Of a stretch of DNA of 64,000 nt, positions 1-10,900 are shown in pieces. Every line of letters begins with the position of its first letter. Position 1 is the stretch's first letter. Below the pieces are notes generated by a model. The model was not told where the DNA came from, ran no database searches, and saw only the letters and a program-made list of their open reading frames with translations. Both the position numbers and the translations under genes were made by a program. This DNA comes from Fagopyrum homotropicum (lineage: Eukaryota > Streptophyta > Magnoliopsida > Caryophyllales > Polygonaceae). The stretch covers positions 116,120,916-116,184,915 of the forward strand of contig BSWB01000001.1 of assembly GCA_033239125.1 (NCBI GenBank). The letters are read 5' to 3'.

Positions 1-344
1 CATTAAGACTTTGATATATATTTCAAGGCCTTACCGGTTGATGATGTCAGATGATGAATGAACTTTTCTCTTCCTTTAATCTGTTTTATAAAACAATGAT
101 CTGTTAAATCTCTTTGACTCTCCTTTCTTGCTGAAAGACAAAAAGGGGGAGAATATTTCTATGTCTTTTGAATATTTTGAAAAACCTTGGTTGTTTTGGT
201 TTGGTTGTTTCTATTTTGAAATACTTGTTTTGATCTTTGTTCAAATTTGATCCTACATATGTTTCTGTTATATTGTTTGTTCAAATTGTTTGTTCAATTG
301 CAGGAAAATAGATCATAAGTTTTGTCTTTCATCAAGGGGGAGAT
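1..344 (+). mobile_element. 3' internal end of a Sirevirus-like Ty1/copia retrotransposon
   Basis: Non-coding tail between pol (off the left edge) and the 3' LTR. It contains two polypurine-tract-like runs: AAAAAGGGGGAGAA at 140-153 and AAGGGGGAGA at 334-343, the second directly abutting the LTR start. Repeated polypurine tracts of this type before the 3' LTR are a known hallmark of Sireviruses. No ORF of the element remains in view. Lineage assignment is inference from these motifs and the LTR. Confidence 0.65.
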
Positions 345-1535
345 TGTTAACTCCACCTTGATAAATAAGACATTATTTATGGTTGATGAAAGACAAAACA
401 TTGGTTTCCAGGTTTTTGTAAGACCTTACAAGTTTTGGTAAAGACATTACAGTGTCTGGTAAGGCCTTACCATATTACAGAAAACCTTGGTTTCCAGGTT
501 TCAGTAAGGCCTTACACGAACTGGTAAAACCTTACCAAAACTGGACAAAAACTACAATTGAGTTACGTACGTCCAAGTGACTTTTCCTTCTTGTTGAGTT
601 ATTTAAGGGATTTGATTTTAACAAATCTTTGATTTGTTTTAATTAAATCTTCTTGAGATAAAATTGGAAGAATTCCTAAACCTCAACAAACCGTGCTTGA
701 CTTTACATCTCAACAAACAAATCTCAACAAACAAGATTGGATCAAATCTCAACAAACCAAGATCTCCAAAAGATCACGCAGCCAAGATCTTCTTCAACGT
801 TCAAAATTCCTGATACGTTTGCCTATTTAAAGAGACAAGGAAGAAGACACAAAAGACACGTTCATTACCTACGACGGAAACACAAGTGACAAATCGACTT
901 ATCTATTTCTTCTCACAAAGTGTTGTTCTCACATTCAAAGCTCTATCGTCCTACTTCTCTGAGAGTGTGAGATCTTATTCGAGCTTATAGTACAATTTAA
1001 CTAGGATCATACAAACCGTTATTACTTCTAGGCACGTTGGATACTATTGTTGTATCTGGAGTACTTTAGTGTTCCTTTTTGAGTGTGTGAGTTGCTAGAT
1101 AGGAAGTGTAAGACTTCTGAGTTTAGAAGAGGGAAGGTCTTCTGAAGATTGTATCTGGAACTCATCAAGAAGAAGGAGAATAAAGCTACTTGGAATCCTA
1201 GGGTTGAATCAATCCTAGGCGAGGACTAGGTCGTGTTGGTGACCGAACCTCGTTAACATATCGTGTGTCCTTTACTGCTCTTTATATTCCTGGTTTGTCT
1301 AAACCTTTACACTTAATTCCAATCTTAGAGAAACGTGTAAGGTCTTATAATTACGAGTAAGACTTTATCTCATTTGATAAGGTCTTATCTCTTTCGATAA
1401 GGTCTTACCTATCCTAAGATTGCGAAAAGTTTCCATACTCTATTCATCCCCCCCCTTCTAGAGTATTGGATAAACTATTTTATCTGCCTATTCCGCATTT
1501 CATTGGTGTAGAAGAGCCTTTTCTGTATCACAAAT
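345..1535 (+). repeat. 3' LTR of the Sirevirus-like copia element (right end approximate)
   Basis: Begins TGTTAACTCC immediately after the polypurine tract. It contains a poly-C run (about 1449-1457) near its 3' end, as is usual in Sirevirus LTRs. Short palindromic words of the type GTAAGGCCTTAC recur near 418, 461, 503 and 523, with variants near 1339, 1377 and 1397. The right boundary is uncertain because the partner LTR and target duplication lie outside the window; anything between about 1460 and 1540 is possible. Confidence 0.55.
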
Positions 1536-3166
1536 ACAAAGTATGCCTCTCCAATTTTCTAATTTAAAATAATGACAATATTGATGTAGTAAAGGCTTTC
1601 TAGAAAAATTTAGAAGGGGCCTAGTTTGTATCCATAAAAATATAATATTGTTTATGTTCAATGTTATAATAATAGCCTACAAACCACTTTTACTCTTGTT
1701 TATTCCTAATATATCCTCAAAATATAGCTAGAAAGACTTTTTGCAAAACTGATTAAGTAGTCTTATAATAAGATGACATACTAAAATCTCGTGGAAAAAG
1801 TATATATTGTACACAATTGATAGCCCCTAATTCACAATCACGAAGACATACTTCTGAAATTCCATTACATTAGACTAATTTGTGGAGTAAAATTTACAAA
1901 ATTTACATCCATATAAAAGGTGATAGAAATTTGTTTAAGTATATGCATGAAGTGTTCAAAACCCTTGGTCATATAACAATTAGTTGATTATGAATCACTT
2001 TTAAACTTTGATAGTAATCTCACACCAAAACAATCCTTATTTTAAGAGGAGGTAAGAAGTTACTTTGAAAATCCATGGTGGTGGTTGGTGGGTTGGGATC
2101 TAGGAGAAAATGACATAAAAATATAACGTGAATGCATCAATGACGGTGGCTTGCTCCTCCTAAATTAAGTCATTTGTACGGGGAGGTGTAGAGGATAATT
2201 GTCAGGAAGACGATGACAATGACAATGACAATGACAATGACAATGACTCTGGTTGTTGTGTAAACGCCTTCTTGGATGATGAGTCAGCTTGTCCACATTC
2301 AACTCTAATATTGTATTTACTACAAAATTATGAAATTTAAAAACTAATATCTCTCTAGTAAAATAAATAGAAAAATCTTCTTTATCCATCTTTGGGGCAT
2401 CAAGTTTGTATTCATTGTGCTTAATTCTTATTCTATGAGAAACGATAAGACATAACAAAAAGGGAAGACAAATTAAAACGCACGAAATGATTGTCCTAAA
2501 TTGTAAATTTTAAAAAACGTTTGAGGATCGTTATGTTGAATAAACAATATTGTCCAACTCCTTACAACATTCAAAAAGTAGCATTTGAGTTGTTTTGATG
2601 ACACGTGAACTAAAGTAGAATCTCAAGTCTTCTCAAACCCGAATGCCACATGGACTCTACATATGCATGTTGATTTGAGTCATTCTACACATTCAAAACA
2701 TGTGTGAAATTATAAGACGTGACCACTTAAATATGCTTATATATCATCATGAATGATTGATTGCTTTCATTGAATCCAATATTTAGTCTATAATGGAGAG
2801 TTTATTGCTCAATCCTAAAGCCTTGCGTTTTATCTTTTATACCTTTCATTTTACTCTTTCCATTCGAATCTCTTCCCATGTTTATTAGTTTTTGATGTTA
2901 TACTTTCAAAGTGTCGAATATTAAGGACTTTAGGAGTATCGATCACAACTTCAAAGTGATTCTCGTAGTCAAAAGTGTGAAAATAAAAGTATAAAATGTT
3001 TGTTGCTTTTAGTATCCCAAGTATCTGAAATTTGTGAATTAAAATGGATTAATTTATATAAGAATAGTATTCCAAGATTGGGGATTATGTCAATTATGAA
3101 TTATCAATAGACCTTAAACATATTCTTTCTGAACAAATCCGACTCTAATCATGGAGATATGTTACC
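1536..3166. other. Intergenic DNA, no gene seen; hexanucleotide microsatellite
   Basis: AT-rich sequence without a plausible coding region. A (GACAAT)n microsatellite of about five units lies near 2215-2247; it makes a meaningless His-Cys repeat on the minus strand. The last five bases, TTACC at 3162-3166, are the left target-site duplication of the large element that follows. Confidence 0.6.
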
Positions 3167-6086
3167 TGTAACAGCCCAAATTCTGAGAACTCGGGGAGCT
3201 ACTGGTTAGGACCTCACAATGGGTCCCGACCATAGTTTGACAACAATTTTACTTGGATCTTACAACAAGGTACAAAAGTATTTAAAACATTTGAAAACTG
3301 TAAACAATATATACATGGAGAATATGTATCAACCTTACAAGAAAAGATACTTAAACGACGCATATGAAGAACAGAAGACATCCCCGTCCCCAACTAAATG
3401 AGTACGTGGACCCGGCTGACCATTTCCTCCAGATATCTCTACAACTATCTTAACCTGCAAGGCATCTACAAGCGGTATAAAACCGTTAGCTAACATTCTA
3501 TGCATAAGTATAAAGGTAAAAACACAAACACACAACATACACAATCAACATGCAACAATAAATCCTTTTATTATCTTTAATTAGGTGATATGTCATTACT
3601 AATGATACTTATTTTGTGACACGAGGGACTCCCAAACCTCGCCCCAGTCCCCGTTTACCAACGCGGAATGGTACTAATGCATCTGACCGTCTACCTGACT
3701 GGGCTGGTCGCAGGGAACCTCCTAGACTCTCGCAAGAGCTAGGCAGATGATGTCACGACCCTTTATCATACACTTGGGTCAATTACGTAAACAATAAAGT
3801 CGGCCTAATCCGGTTTCGTTATTTATTATAACTAAAAAACACCACTCATACACATTACACTCATACAAGAAGTCAGCTAAGTAAGTCCGTGGACTTACTT
3901 GAATCAGATCTCGATTCTCTTAATCACAACTCAATCTGTAACTGTATAACTCGGTTGCCTTTCAAAGGAGGCAAGTGTGTCAGCACACTTTTTAGGTAAT
4001 TAGAAGTCTAAGACTTCTAAGGTAGTAGATCCTATTAGAACAGAATTTAATACAGTACCAATTTATGGCAAACTGACTATTTTACCCTTGGTCCCGAAAC
4101 TTCTAAAAATTCCATAATTCGTGCCTAAACTCTTATTTGAGACTAAAGAGTCATATTCTAACTCCTAAAGATGAGTTTGGTTACAAACTGGCAATTTACC
4201 CATTTTCCTATTTTCGGAAAGATCGTTAAGGTCCAACTTCGGCTTCAAATATGAAATTTGAATAATCTTATAAAAATTCCGAAATAATTCCCTAGATCAT
4301 CTATGATATCTCATCTACTTCTAGGAGCAAGAATTTCTTAAGACTGTTCAACCATCACTTCTACAAAAATTTTCAAAGTTGGTTACAACACTTAAAATAT
4401 TCTATACTTAGCCAAAAGTTCGCTGTTGGAAAAACAGTTCAACTACCCTACTTTGGGACCTTATAACTTCTAATCCAACCGTTCATTTATTCTCAAATTT
4501 TGACACAGCAAACTAAATATATCCATCTATGACCTATTAAAATTTCAACGGTGGATCTTCACTGTAACTCCTTAACATTGGTCGATAAGATGGGCAGTTT
4601 CTAACTTCAAAACTGAAGGAAAAAGAGATGTATTTACAGCAGTCCTTGTTTCTACCATTCTGTCAATATAACTCAGTAGCTACCCTTTACCTACACACTT
4701 CATGAATCCACCCTGATAAACCTCAACAGTTGCTATACATCCCAACTCATCATCCATAAAATCAAAGGGTCTAAACTAAGTATTACCATCTCTTCTACAT
4801 AACATAACAGCAAGCTAGTAAGGGTGGGTCACTTACTCAAAAATGATGCCAGAAGACTCCTAGGGATGTTACGTTTGGGAGGACAAAAGTTCGAGAGAGA
4901 CGAGGCAAGTAGTGTGGTGTGGATTTGAGGCGACAGAGAGGTCCCCAGTGAACATTAATACAGCCAGCGGGAGAGGATCTGTCTACTCGATAGGTGGTCT
5001 AGGGCGCTGCAGCATGCAACCCAGTGGTCGATCAAAAGCAGAAGCAAGGATAGGTAAGGGAAGAGAGTAACTGGAACTCACCTAGGCACCAAGCGATCTG
5101 TACGTATGCAAAAGGGAGATGTCCGGCTACAGATCCACTGCTACGATGTGGGCTTCTTCTGAGAGAAATATGCGTCTATTGCAATGGCGTGTGTGTAGGA
5201 GGGAGATTTGATGGCGCTGGCAGTCCCATGTCCGCCTGTTTGTGACGATGGCTGCTTCCTGATTGAAGGCGGAGATGTGCAGCGTGTGATGGGAATTCTG
5301 TAGCGCAAGGAAGGAGGGAGATGGTCTTTTGTGCTTGATGGGGAGGGCGAAGAGGAAAGTGAGAGAGACGGTTCTTCTGCAGAAGGCAAGACGAGGAAGA
5401 GTGGAGTGTTGAATGTAGACGGAAGATGGGAAACGTGGTCAGTTGCTGGACTTGCTCCCTTTGCTGCGTGATTTCATAAGCCGTTACAGAAGATCTTCAC
5501 TCTTAACTCATCAGCTGTTATGTGGGCAACAGAGGGACAAAATGCCGGCTGAACGTATGCTATGCCATGGGCTTCAACGTGTAGTTGGGCCAGCACGAGC
5601 AAGGAGATGGGCTGAAACAAATGTTTGTTGGCTTGGGAGAGTTCCGTGTAGTTGGGCCAGCACAAGCAAGGAGAATTCTGGGCTGGAGAAAAGGCAAGGG
5701 TTGGGCTAAAACAAGGTAAGAAAGAAAATAAGAGTGGGTTGATGTTATCAAGGCATTGTCACAGGCTTGTCAATGTGTGTCATGGCTTTGTCAAGCCCAT
5801 GCATGGTCTTGTCGTGATCACGTCATGGTCTCGCCATATCTCGTCATGGTCTCGTCTTGGTCTCGTCCAATGGACGTCATGACTTTGTCGAGGACATGTC
5901 ATGATATAAACTAGGGTTTGATAGATTAGGGTTTGATATAAAATTCTATCATTTTATGTGAATTAAATTCTACATAAAATGATAAAATTTGTGGAGTATG
6001 GAATACTAGATAGAATGGAAAACAGACAACGGATCGTAATCCGATTTGATACGGAATTAATCGGAACGAAAATTCCGGATATTACA
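3167..6086 (-). repeat. 3' LTR (minus sense) of the Tekay-like element
   Basis: About 2.92 kb, clearly homologous along its length to 27643-30494. Many substitutions are visible, plus a block of about 62 bp near 4150-4215 that is missing from the other copy. Its U3 side (about 5750-5900) is packed with a recurring word related to TCATGGTCTCGTC. The divergence makes this insertion clearly older than the Athila element inside it. Small ORFs here have no recognisable product. Confidence 0.85.
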
Positions 6087-6171
6087 TCAGTACCCCATTA
6101 AAATAAGTTTCGTCCCGAAACTTAGAACAAGGTATTTAATTAGACAACTTCCATAAATAAACTTGTATATC
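6087..6171 (-). other. Polypurine-tract side of the Tekay-like internal region (copy 1)
   Basis: Read on the minus strand it holds TTTCGGGACGAAACTT followed by a degenerate purine run (AATGGGGTACTGA) directly against the LTR. The last five bases, ATATC at 6167-6171, are the target duplication of the Athila insertion. A second version of the same signal lies at about 19384-19425. Confidence 0.65.
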
Positions 6172-6479
6172 TGTTAACATGAAATATTGTGATATTTTAG
6201 GCACGTTTTCTAAACGTATTTGAGTCTTATTGATAGTCTTTGATTGAACTTTGTGCATATGTGAACTAGTATTGCCTATATTGTCGATATGGATGTCTAC
6301 ATGAGTTCTATGTTGATTATAGGTGATTTGGAGCTAATTCCGAACGGAATCAAGCATAGGAGAGTTGAGTCGATATGTCCATAGATCGAGGACACTTTTT
6401 GAAGCAATTTGGAGTCTTAGATTGAAGAATGCACGAGTTAGGGAAGAATCACGTTCTTGCCCTAAATTACGCCCTAAAA

Positions 6480-6630
6480 CACGGCCGTACCACAAACCAC
6501 GTTCAGAATTACGGCCGTGGATTCAGAGTCAAAATTCGATGTTCATTCCAGGGGATTCTACGGCCGTGGAACTAACCGTAATTGTTTCCACGCCCTAAAT
6601 TACGGTCGTGGAATCTTCCACGACCGTGAT
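6480..6630 (+). promoter_or_regulatory. Palindrome cluster 1 (LTR, upstream of TATA)
   Basis: Holds CACGGCCGTA (6480-6489), ACGGCCGTGG (6511-6520), TACGGCCGTGGAA (about 6560), ACCGTAATT (about 6575), TTCCACGCCC (about 6587), ACGGTCGTGGAA (6602-6613) and TTCCACGACCGTGAT (6616-6630). It ends about 76 bp before the LTR TATA box. The same cluster is in the 3' LTR at 17902-18052, where one of the four LTR differences changes TTCCACGCCC to TTCCACGACC. A regulatory role is inferred from position and recurrence; no binding protein is known to me. Confidence 0.6.
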
Positions 6631-6706
6631 CTTGGCGAATCTTTTCGCCATGTTTCGAAGCCATGATCTTTTGAAGATTGGGCCGGGCCGACACTTTGCC
6701 CTGCAT

Positions 6707-6714
6707 TATAAAAA
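6707..6714 (+). promoter_or_regulatory. LTR TATA box
   Basis: TATAAAAA in a GC-richer promoter context, about 535 bp into the LTR, followed by about 1.16 kb of inferred R/U5. It is the best TATA match in the LTR and lies just downstream of palindrome cluster 1. The start site would be expected near 6735-6745. Confidence 0.65.
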
Positions 6715-7230
6715 GACGGATGAAGCAAGATTCCGTCACCTCGCTTACGACCTTTCAACCCTCGCTTAGCGGCAAACCCTCATCTTGGAGGTAATTTGGA
6801 GATCTCATTAAAGATCAAAGTTCGTATTGGAGAGTTGCTGTTTGTGATCTTCGTGTTTGTGGAAGATCGAAGTTTCTTGGAGGGTTTTTGCAAGAAGATT
6901 TCTCTTCTTGCTTAGGTTTGATTTAGGATCGGATTGACATCCCATTTCTTTTCTTTCCTAAGATTGTGATTGTTTACTCCGTTTTGAATCCCTTGATAAA
7001 CGCTTGTTCTTGACTGTGATTCTGAGATTTATTTGAAGATTATTGACCGTTCTTGAAAATTCCCATCTTTTGTCTTTTAATTCTTGAATTGATATCGATA
7101 TGACTGTTATTGGCTAAAAACCCTTAACAATTCTAAGGTGAAGGGTTGATAGTTGTGGCTTAGATGATGATAGATCGATCGTAAATAGATTAGACCCTGA
7201 GAGTTAGAGAATTATCGTCGACAACCCTAA

Positions 7231-7287
7231 ATTACGGGCTGTTCTTGAGTTCCACGACCGTGGAATCTCAAGAACTAACCGTGATTT
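7231..7287 (+). promoter_or_regulatory. Palindrome module 2 with strong hairpin (LTR leader)
   Basis: ATTACGG (7231-7237), a central near-palindrome TTCCACGACCGTGGAA (7250-7265) and ACCGTGATTT (7278-7287), with 12 bp between the centre and each outer half-site. The arms GTTCTTGAG (7241-7249) and CTCAAGAAC (7267-7275) extend the dyad, so 7241-7275 can fold into a stem of about 16 bp with one bulged T. It would lie in the RNA leader. The 3' LTR copy is at 18653-18709. Confidence 0.6.
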
Positions 7288-7884
7288 ACCTTAAGTCTAC
7301 GAACCTGCTTTTACTTTAATCTAAAGTTAAAGATTGGCTTTAGCTTAGTTTAGACTTGTCTTTTATAGGTGGTAGTGAAGCCTCAACAACCTCTACCTCG
7401 ATTGTGAGCCTCAACAACCTCAATCGGATAAGTTAGTCTTGATCTTTAGATTATAAGTTTGGGTATTTGATGCTAATCCTCGTCTTTAGAATCTTTCTAT
7501 ATTGAGCCTCAACAACCTGTATAGGGAGTGTCTTTTAGGTGAGTTACATAAGGTTTTTGGAACCTCAACCGTACGATTATCTTACATTAGTATACCTTTG
7601 CATATCTCAACTCTGTCTTTATATCATTAAGTATATCTTGAATCGATTGCCACAGCTGGATATCTGGATCTTTAGGATTGTTGTTTTCCCAATAATTTGC
7701 AAAACTCCTATATTTACTTGCTTGATAACCTGCAACCGAGTTCGTTCCACCCAAATCCCTGTGTTCGATACTCTGGAATTCTTGCTTAACTACGTCGATC
7801 CGTACACTGCGGGTTCGCTTGCTTGATTCTAGTTTTATAAATTTAAAGCTTATTTGCACACACCTCTAGGGGCGAACAAGTTTT

Positions 7885-7902
7885 TGGCGCCGTTGCCGGG
7901 GA
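7885..7902 (+). other. Primer-binding site, tRNA-Asp type
   Basis: TGGCGCCGTTGCCGGGGA begins 6 bp after the 5' LTR. It is complementary to the 3' end of plant tRNA-Asp, the primer used by Athila elements. Confidence 0.9.
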
Positions 7903-7979
7903 TTTGGCTTCGTCCGAATCCGGTAGCCGGTTGTCAAGCTTGGGAGCTTGCTCTCGTTATTTGATTTTTCCTTGAGTGC

Positions 7980-10900
7980 ATGCGCAGGTTTAGGAACACC
8001 GAAGATCTCTTACCTCTTGATCAAGAGCTAGAGAAAACCTTGAGACAAAGACGCAAGGAAAATAGGATGGCTGAAGAAAACGAACGCGATCTTCAAACGG
8101 AGTTGGCGGAGAGGGAAGCTCAACTCCGATGGAATGAGACTCTCCGCCAGGATGAGATGGATCGTCATCAATCTCAAGTTAACAGTCTACAAGACATGAT
8201 CGTCCAAATGAAGATAAAGATGAGCGACCTTGAAGATAAGGTGGGCAAGAAGTCCTCGAGAAGGAGATCAAGGTCTAAAAGAAGAAACCACTCATCCGCC
8301 GATGATAGTGATTCTTCCATGCCACCGTTAGAAGAGATTGATCCCACGATCAATATAAATCCTTTCAATTCACAAGGAGCTGCTAATCGTCGCATTCCAC
8401 CTAGGAATGCGAGGGTCGAACGTGTGGATAATGAGCCGAGAACTCTTGGCCAGCGAATGGATCCAACACAACAACCATGCCGCTTGGGTGTGAATTTTGA
8501 TGCTGAAGATGTACAAGGGTTTAGCTTCAACCTTCAAGTTATTACTCTTGTTCGCCAAAGCCAATTTGGCGGTACAAGTGCTGAATCTCCACACCAACAC
8601 TTGCAAAATTTTGAGTGTATGATGGAGACGATGAGACCGAAGAGCGCTACTACCAACAGCTACAAGCATAAACCTTTCTTTTTCTCCTTGAAGGGGAAAG
8701 CGTTGTCTTGGTACCAAGCTCTTCCTAATGGGAAACTAGACACGTGGGAAGACCTCTCCGCGGAGTTTCTCACCAAATTCTTTCCGTCATCCAAAACGGC
8801 GGAACTTAGAGGTAAGATTAATGCTTTTTCTATGAGACCTAACGAAAGTTTGTTCCAATCTTGGGAAAGGTTTCAGGATTTGCTCTTGGATTGCCCTCAT
8901 CATGGCATATCCAAGCTTGCCTTGCTGGAAATTTACTACAAGGGGCTGGATGCGGGAACGCAATTCAACCTCCAATCCCTCTCATGTGGAACCTTCATGG
9001 ATATGAGAGAAGATGACGCTTGGGACTTCATTGAGAAGCAAGCAAGAGTCATAGAGAAGTATTCCCACCGGAAAGTGGAGGGAAATCGTGTGGAGCAAGG
9101 AGCAAAGCTCACACATGAAGCTCAAAATCAGATTTTCTCCCTCAACAATGAGATCAAAGAGTTGAAGGAGACTATCAAGACCAACTTCCCAAAGCAACAA
9201 GAGAAGGATGTTGGCTATTTGGGCAGCAACAACGGCGGTGACAACACCAACCGCAACAACAATAACCGGAACAATAACCGGAATAGCAATTGGAATGGAA
9301 ACAACAACAACCGGAACAACAACAATTGGAACAACAATCGGGGTTCAAACAACAACAATTGGCGCTCCAATCAACAAAATTCCGGTAACTCCTATCCTTC
9401 CAATTCCAATCCGCTAACTCCACCCTCCTCTTCCTCTACTCCTTTGAAAAGCCAGGGGCAATCATCTAATGGAGAAAACAATACGGGAAAGGAGAAGCCG
9501 GATCCCATGTTGGAAACGATCTTGGGAAAGCTTCAAGGGATGGAGAACCGCCTCATTAAGGTTGATGATCGAGTTTCTAAAATTGACAAAGCTCAAAAGG
9601 TTTTAGAAAACCAAATGTTCGATCATGCGGAGGAAGTTCCTAGAAATCAAGGGAAACTTCCAGGAAAGACGGAGGACAACCCTAAGGGAAGGGTAATGGC
9701 GATTACAACTAGGAGCGGAGTGACTACCACCGATCCGCAGCCTACGTTCGTTGAAGTCCCCGTAGAGAAGGACAAAGAAAAGGGGAAGGAGAAGGAAGAC
9801 ATCTATGTTCCTCCTCCAGCTTTCAAACCTCCCCTACCGTTCCCTCAATCTAGAGCGCGAGCGCGCCTAGACAAGCAATTCGGTAAGTTCATAGAACTCA
9901 TGAGCAAACTGCATATTAATATACCTTTCATTGATGCTATTGTAGGTATGCCGGCTTATGGCAAGTTCTTGAAAGAGCTCCTCTCTAACAAGAGGAAGCT
10001 AGAAGATTTTGGTGAAGTCAAGATGAGTTCAGATTCTTCGGATCTCATCAAGACTATGAAGGAGAAAATGCCCCCAAAGCTGAAAGATCCGGGGTCATTT
10101 TGCATTCCCATTGGAGTGGGAGAGGTCACATATGACGCTTTATGTGACTTGGGAGCAAGTGTGAGCATCATACCACTTGCATTGTGCAGGAAGATCGGTT
10201 TAGGCGACCCTAAACCGGTGAAGATGACGTTATACATGGCGGATCGATCCATTACTCGTCCCGTCGGTATTGTAGAAGACGTCCCGGTCAAGCTAGGCAA
10301 GTTCTTTGTTCCCATTGATTTTGTCGTGCTTGATATTCCTGCAGATAGTCCGGTCCCGATCATACTCGGAAGACCGTTTCTTGTAACTTCCGGATGCATG
10401 GTCGATTGCAAGAATGGAAGACTCGCTTTTGACATTGGGGAAGAGAAAGTAGAGTTCGTTCTTTCCACTCTAGTGAAGGAGCCAATCTTTGATGAGGATA
10501 TTTACGATATCCAAGACGAAGAAGGTTTGTCTAGGGAGGAGGTGAGTGCGATTCTCTTTAACGATCCTTTACAAAAGGTTATTACTATGAGTCTAACCAA
10601 TGTAGGAGGAGAAGAAGAGTGCAAAGAGGAAATTGAAGCCTTGGAAGCACAAGAAGAGATGCATGAAGTGGAGTTTGAGAAACTCCACGATGAGGCTGAG
10701 AATATTAGAATCCACGGTCACACCCTGTATTCCACGACCGTGGATTCCACGACCAAAATCGACCACCATTCCAGAGCATTCCACGGCCGTGGAATAGAAG
10801 AGGAGACCGTAATTTTGGCCGTGGAAGACGGTGATCGGCATACTTCTTCAACTTCTTCCAATTCTTCTCCAACCCACTCAACATCCTTAGAAACTTCTAA

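Larger units (their letters stand above)
6172..7878 (+). repeat. 5' LTR of the Athila-type element
   Basis: Starts TGTTAACATG and ends GGGGCGAACA. Order inside: palindrome cluster (6480-6630), TATA box (6707-6714), inferred transcribed leader, second palindrome module (7231-7287), then a four-fold repeated word based on GAGCCTCAACAACCT (near 7379, 7406, 7504 and a partial copy at 7559). A 77-codon frame at 6365-6598 exists in both LTRs but resembles nothing and covers the palindrome cluster, so it is not called a gene. Confidence 0.95.

Noticed and set aside
2165..2458. 97-codon frame with a His-Cys repeat
   Set aside because: Product of the (GACAAT)n microsatellite, with no other coding support.
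6365..6598. 77-codon frame present in both Athila LTRs
   Set aside because: Conserved only because the LTRs are nearly identical; it overlaps the palindrome cluster and resembles no protein.
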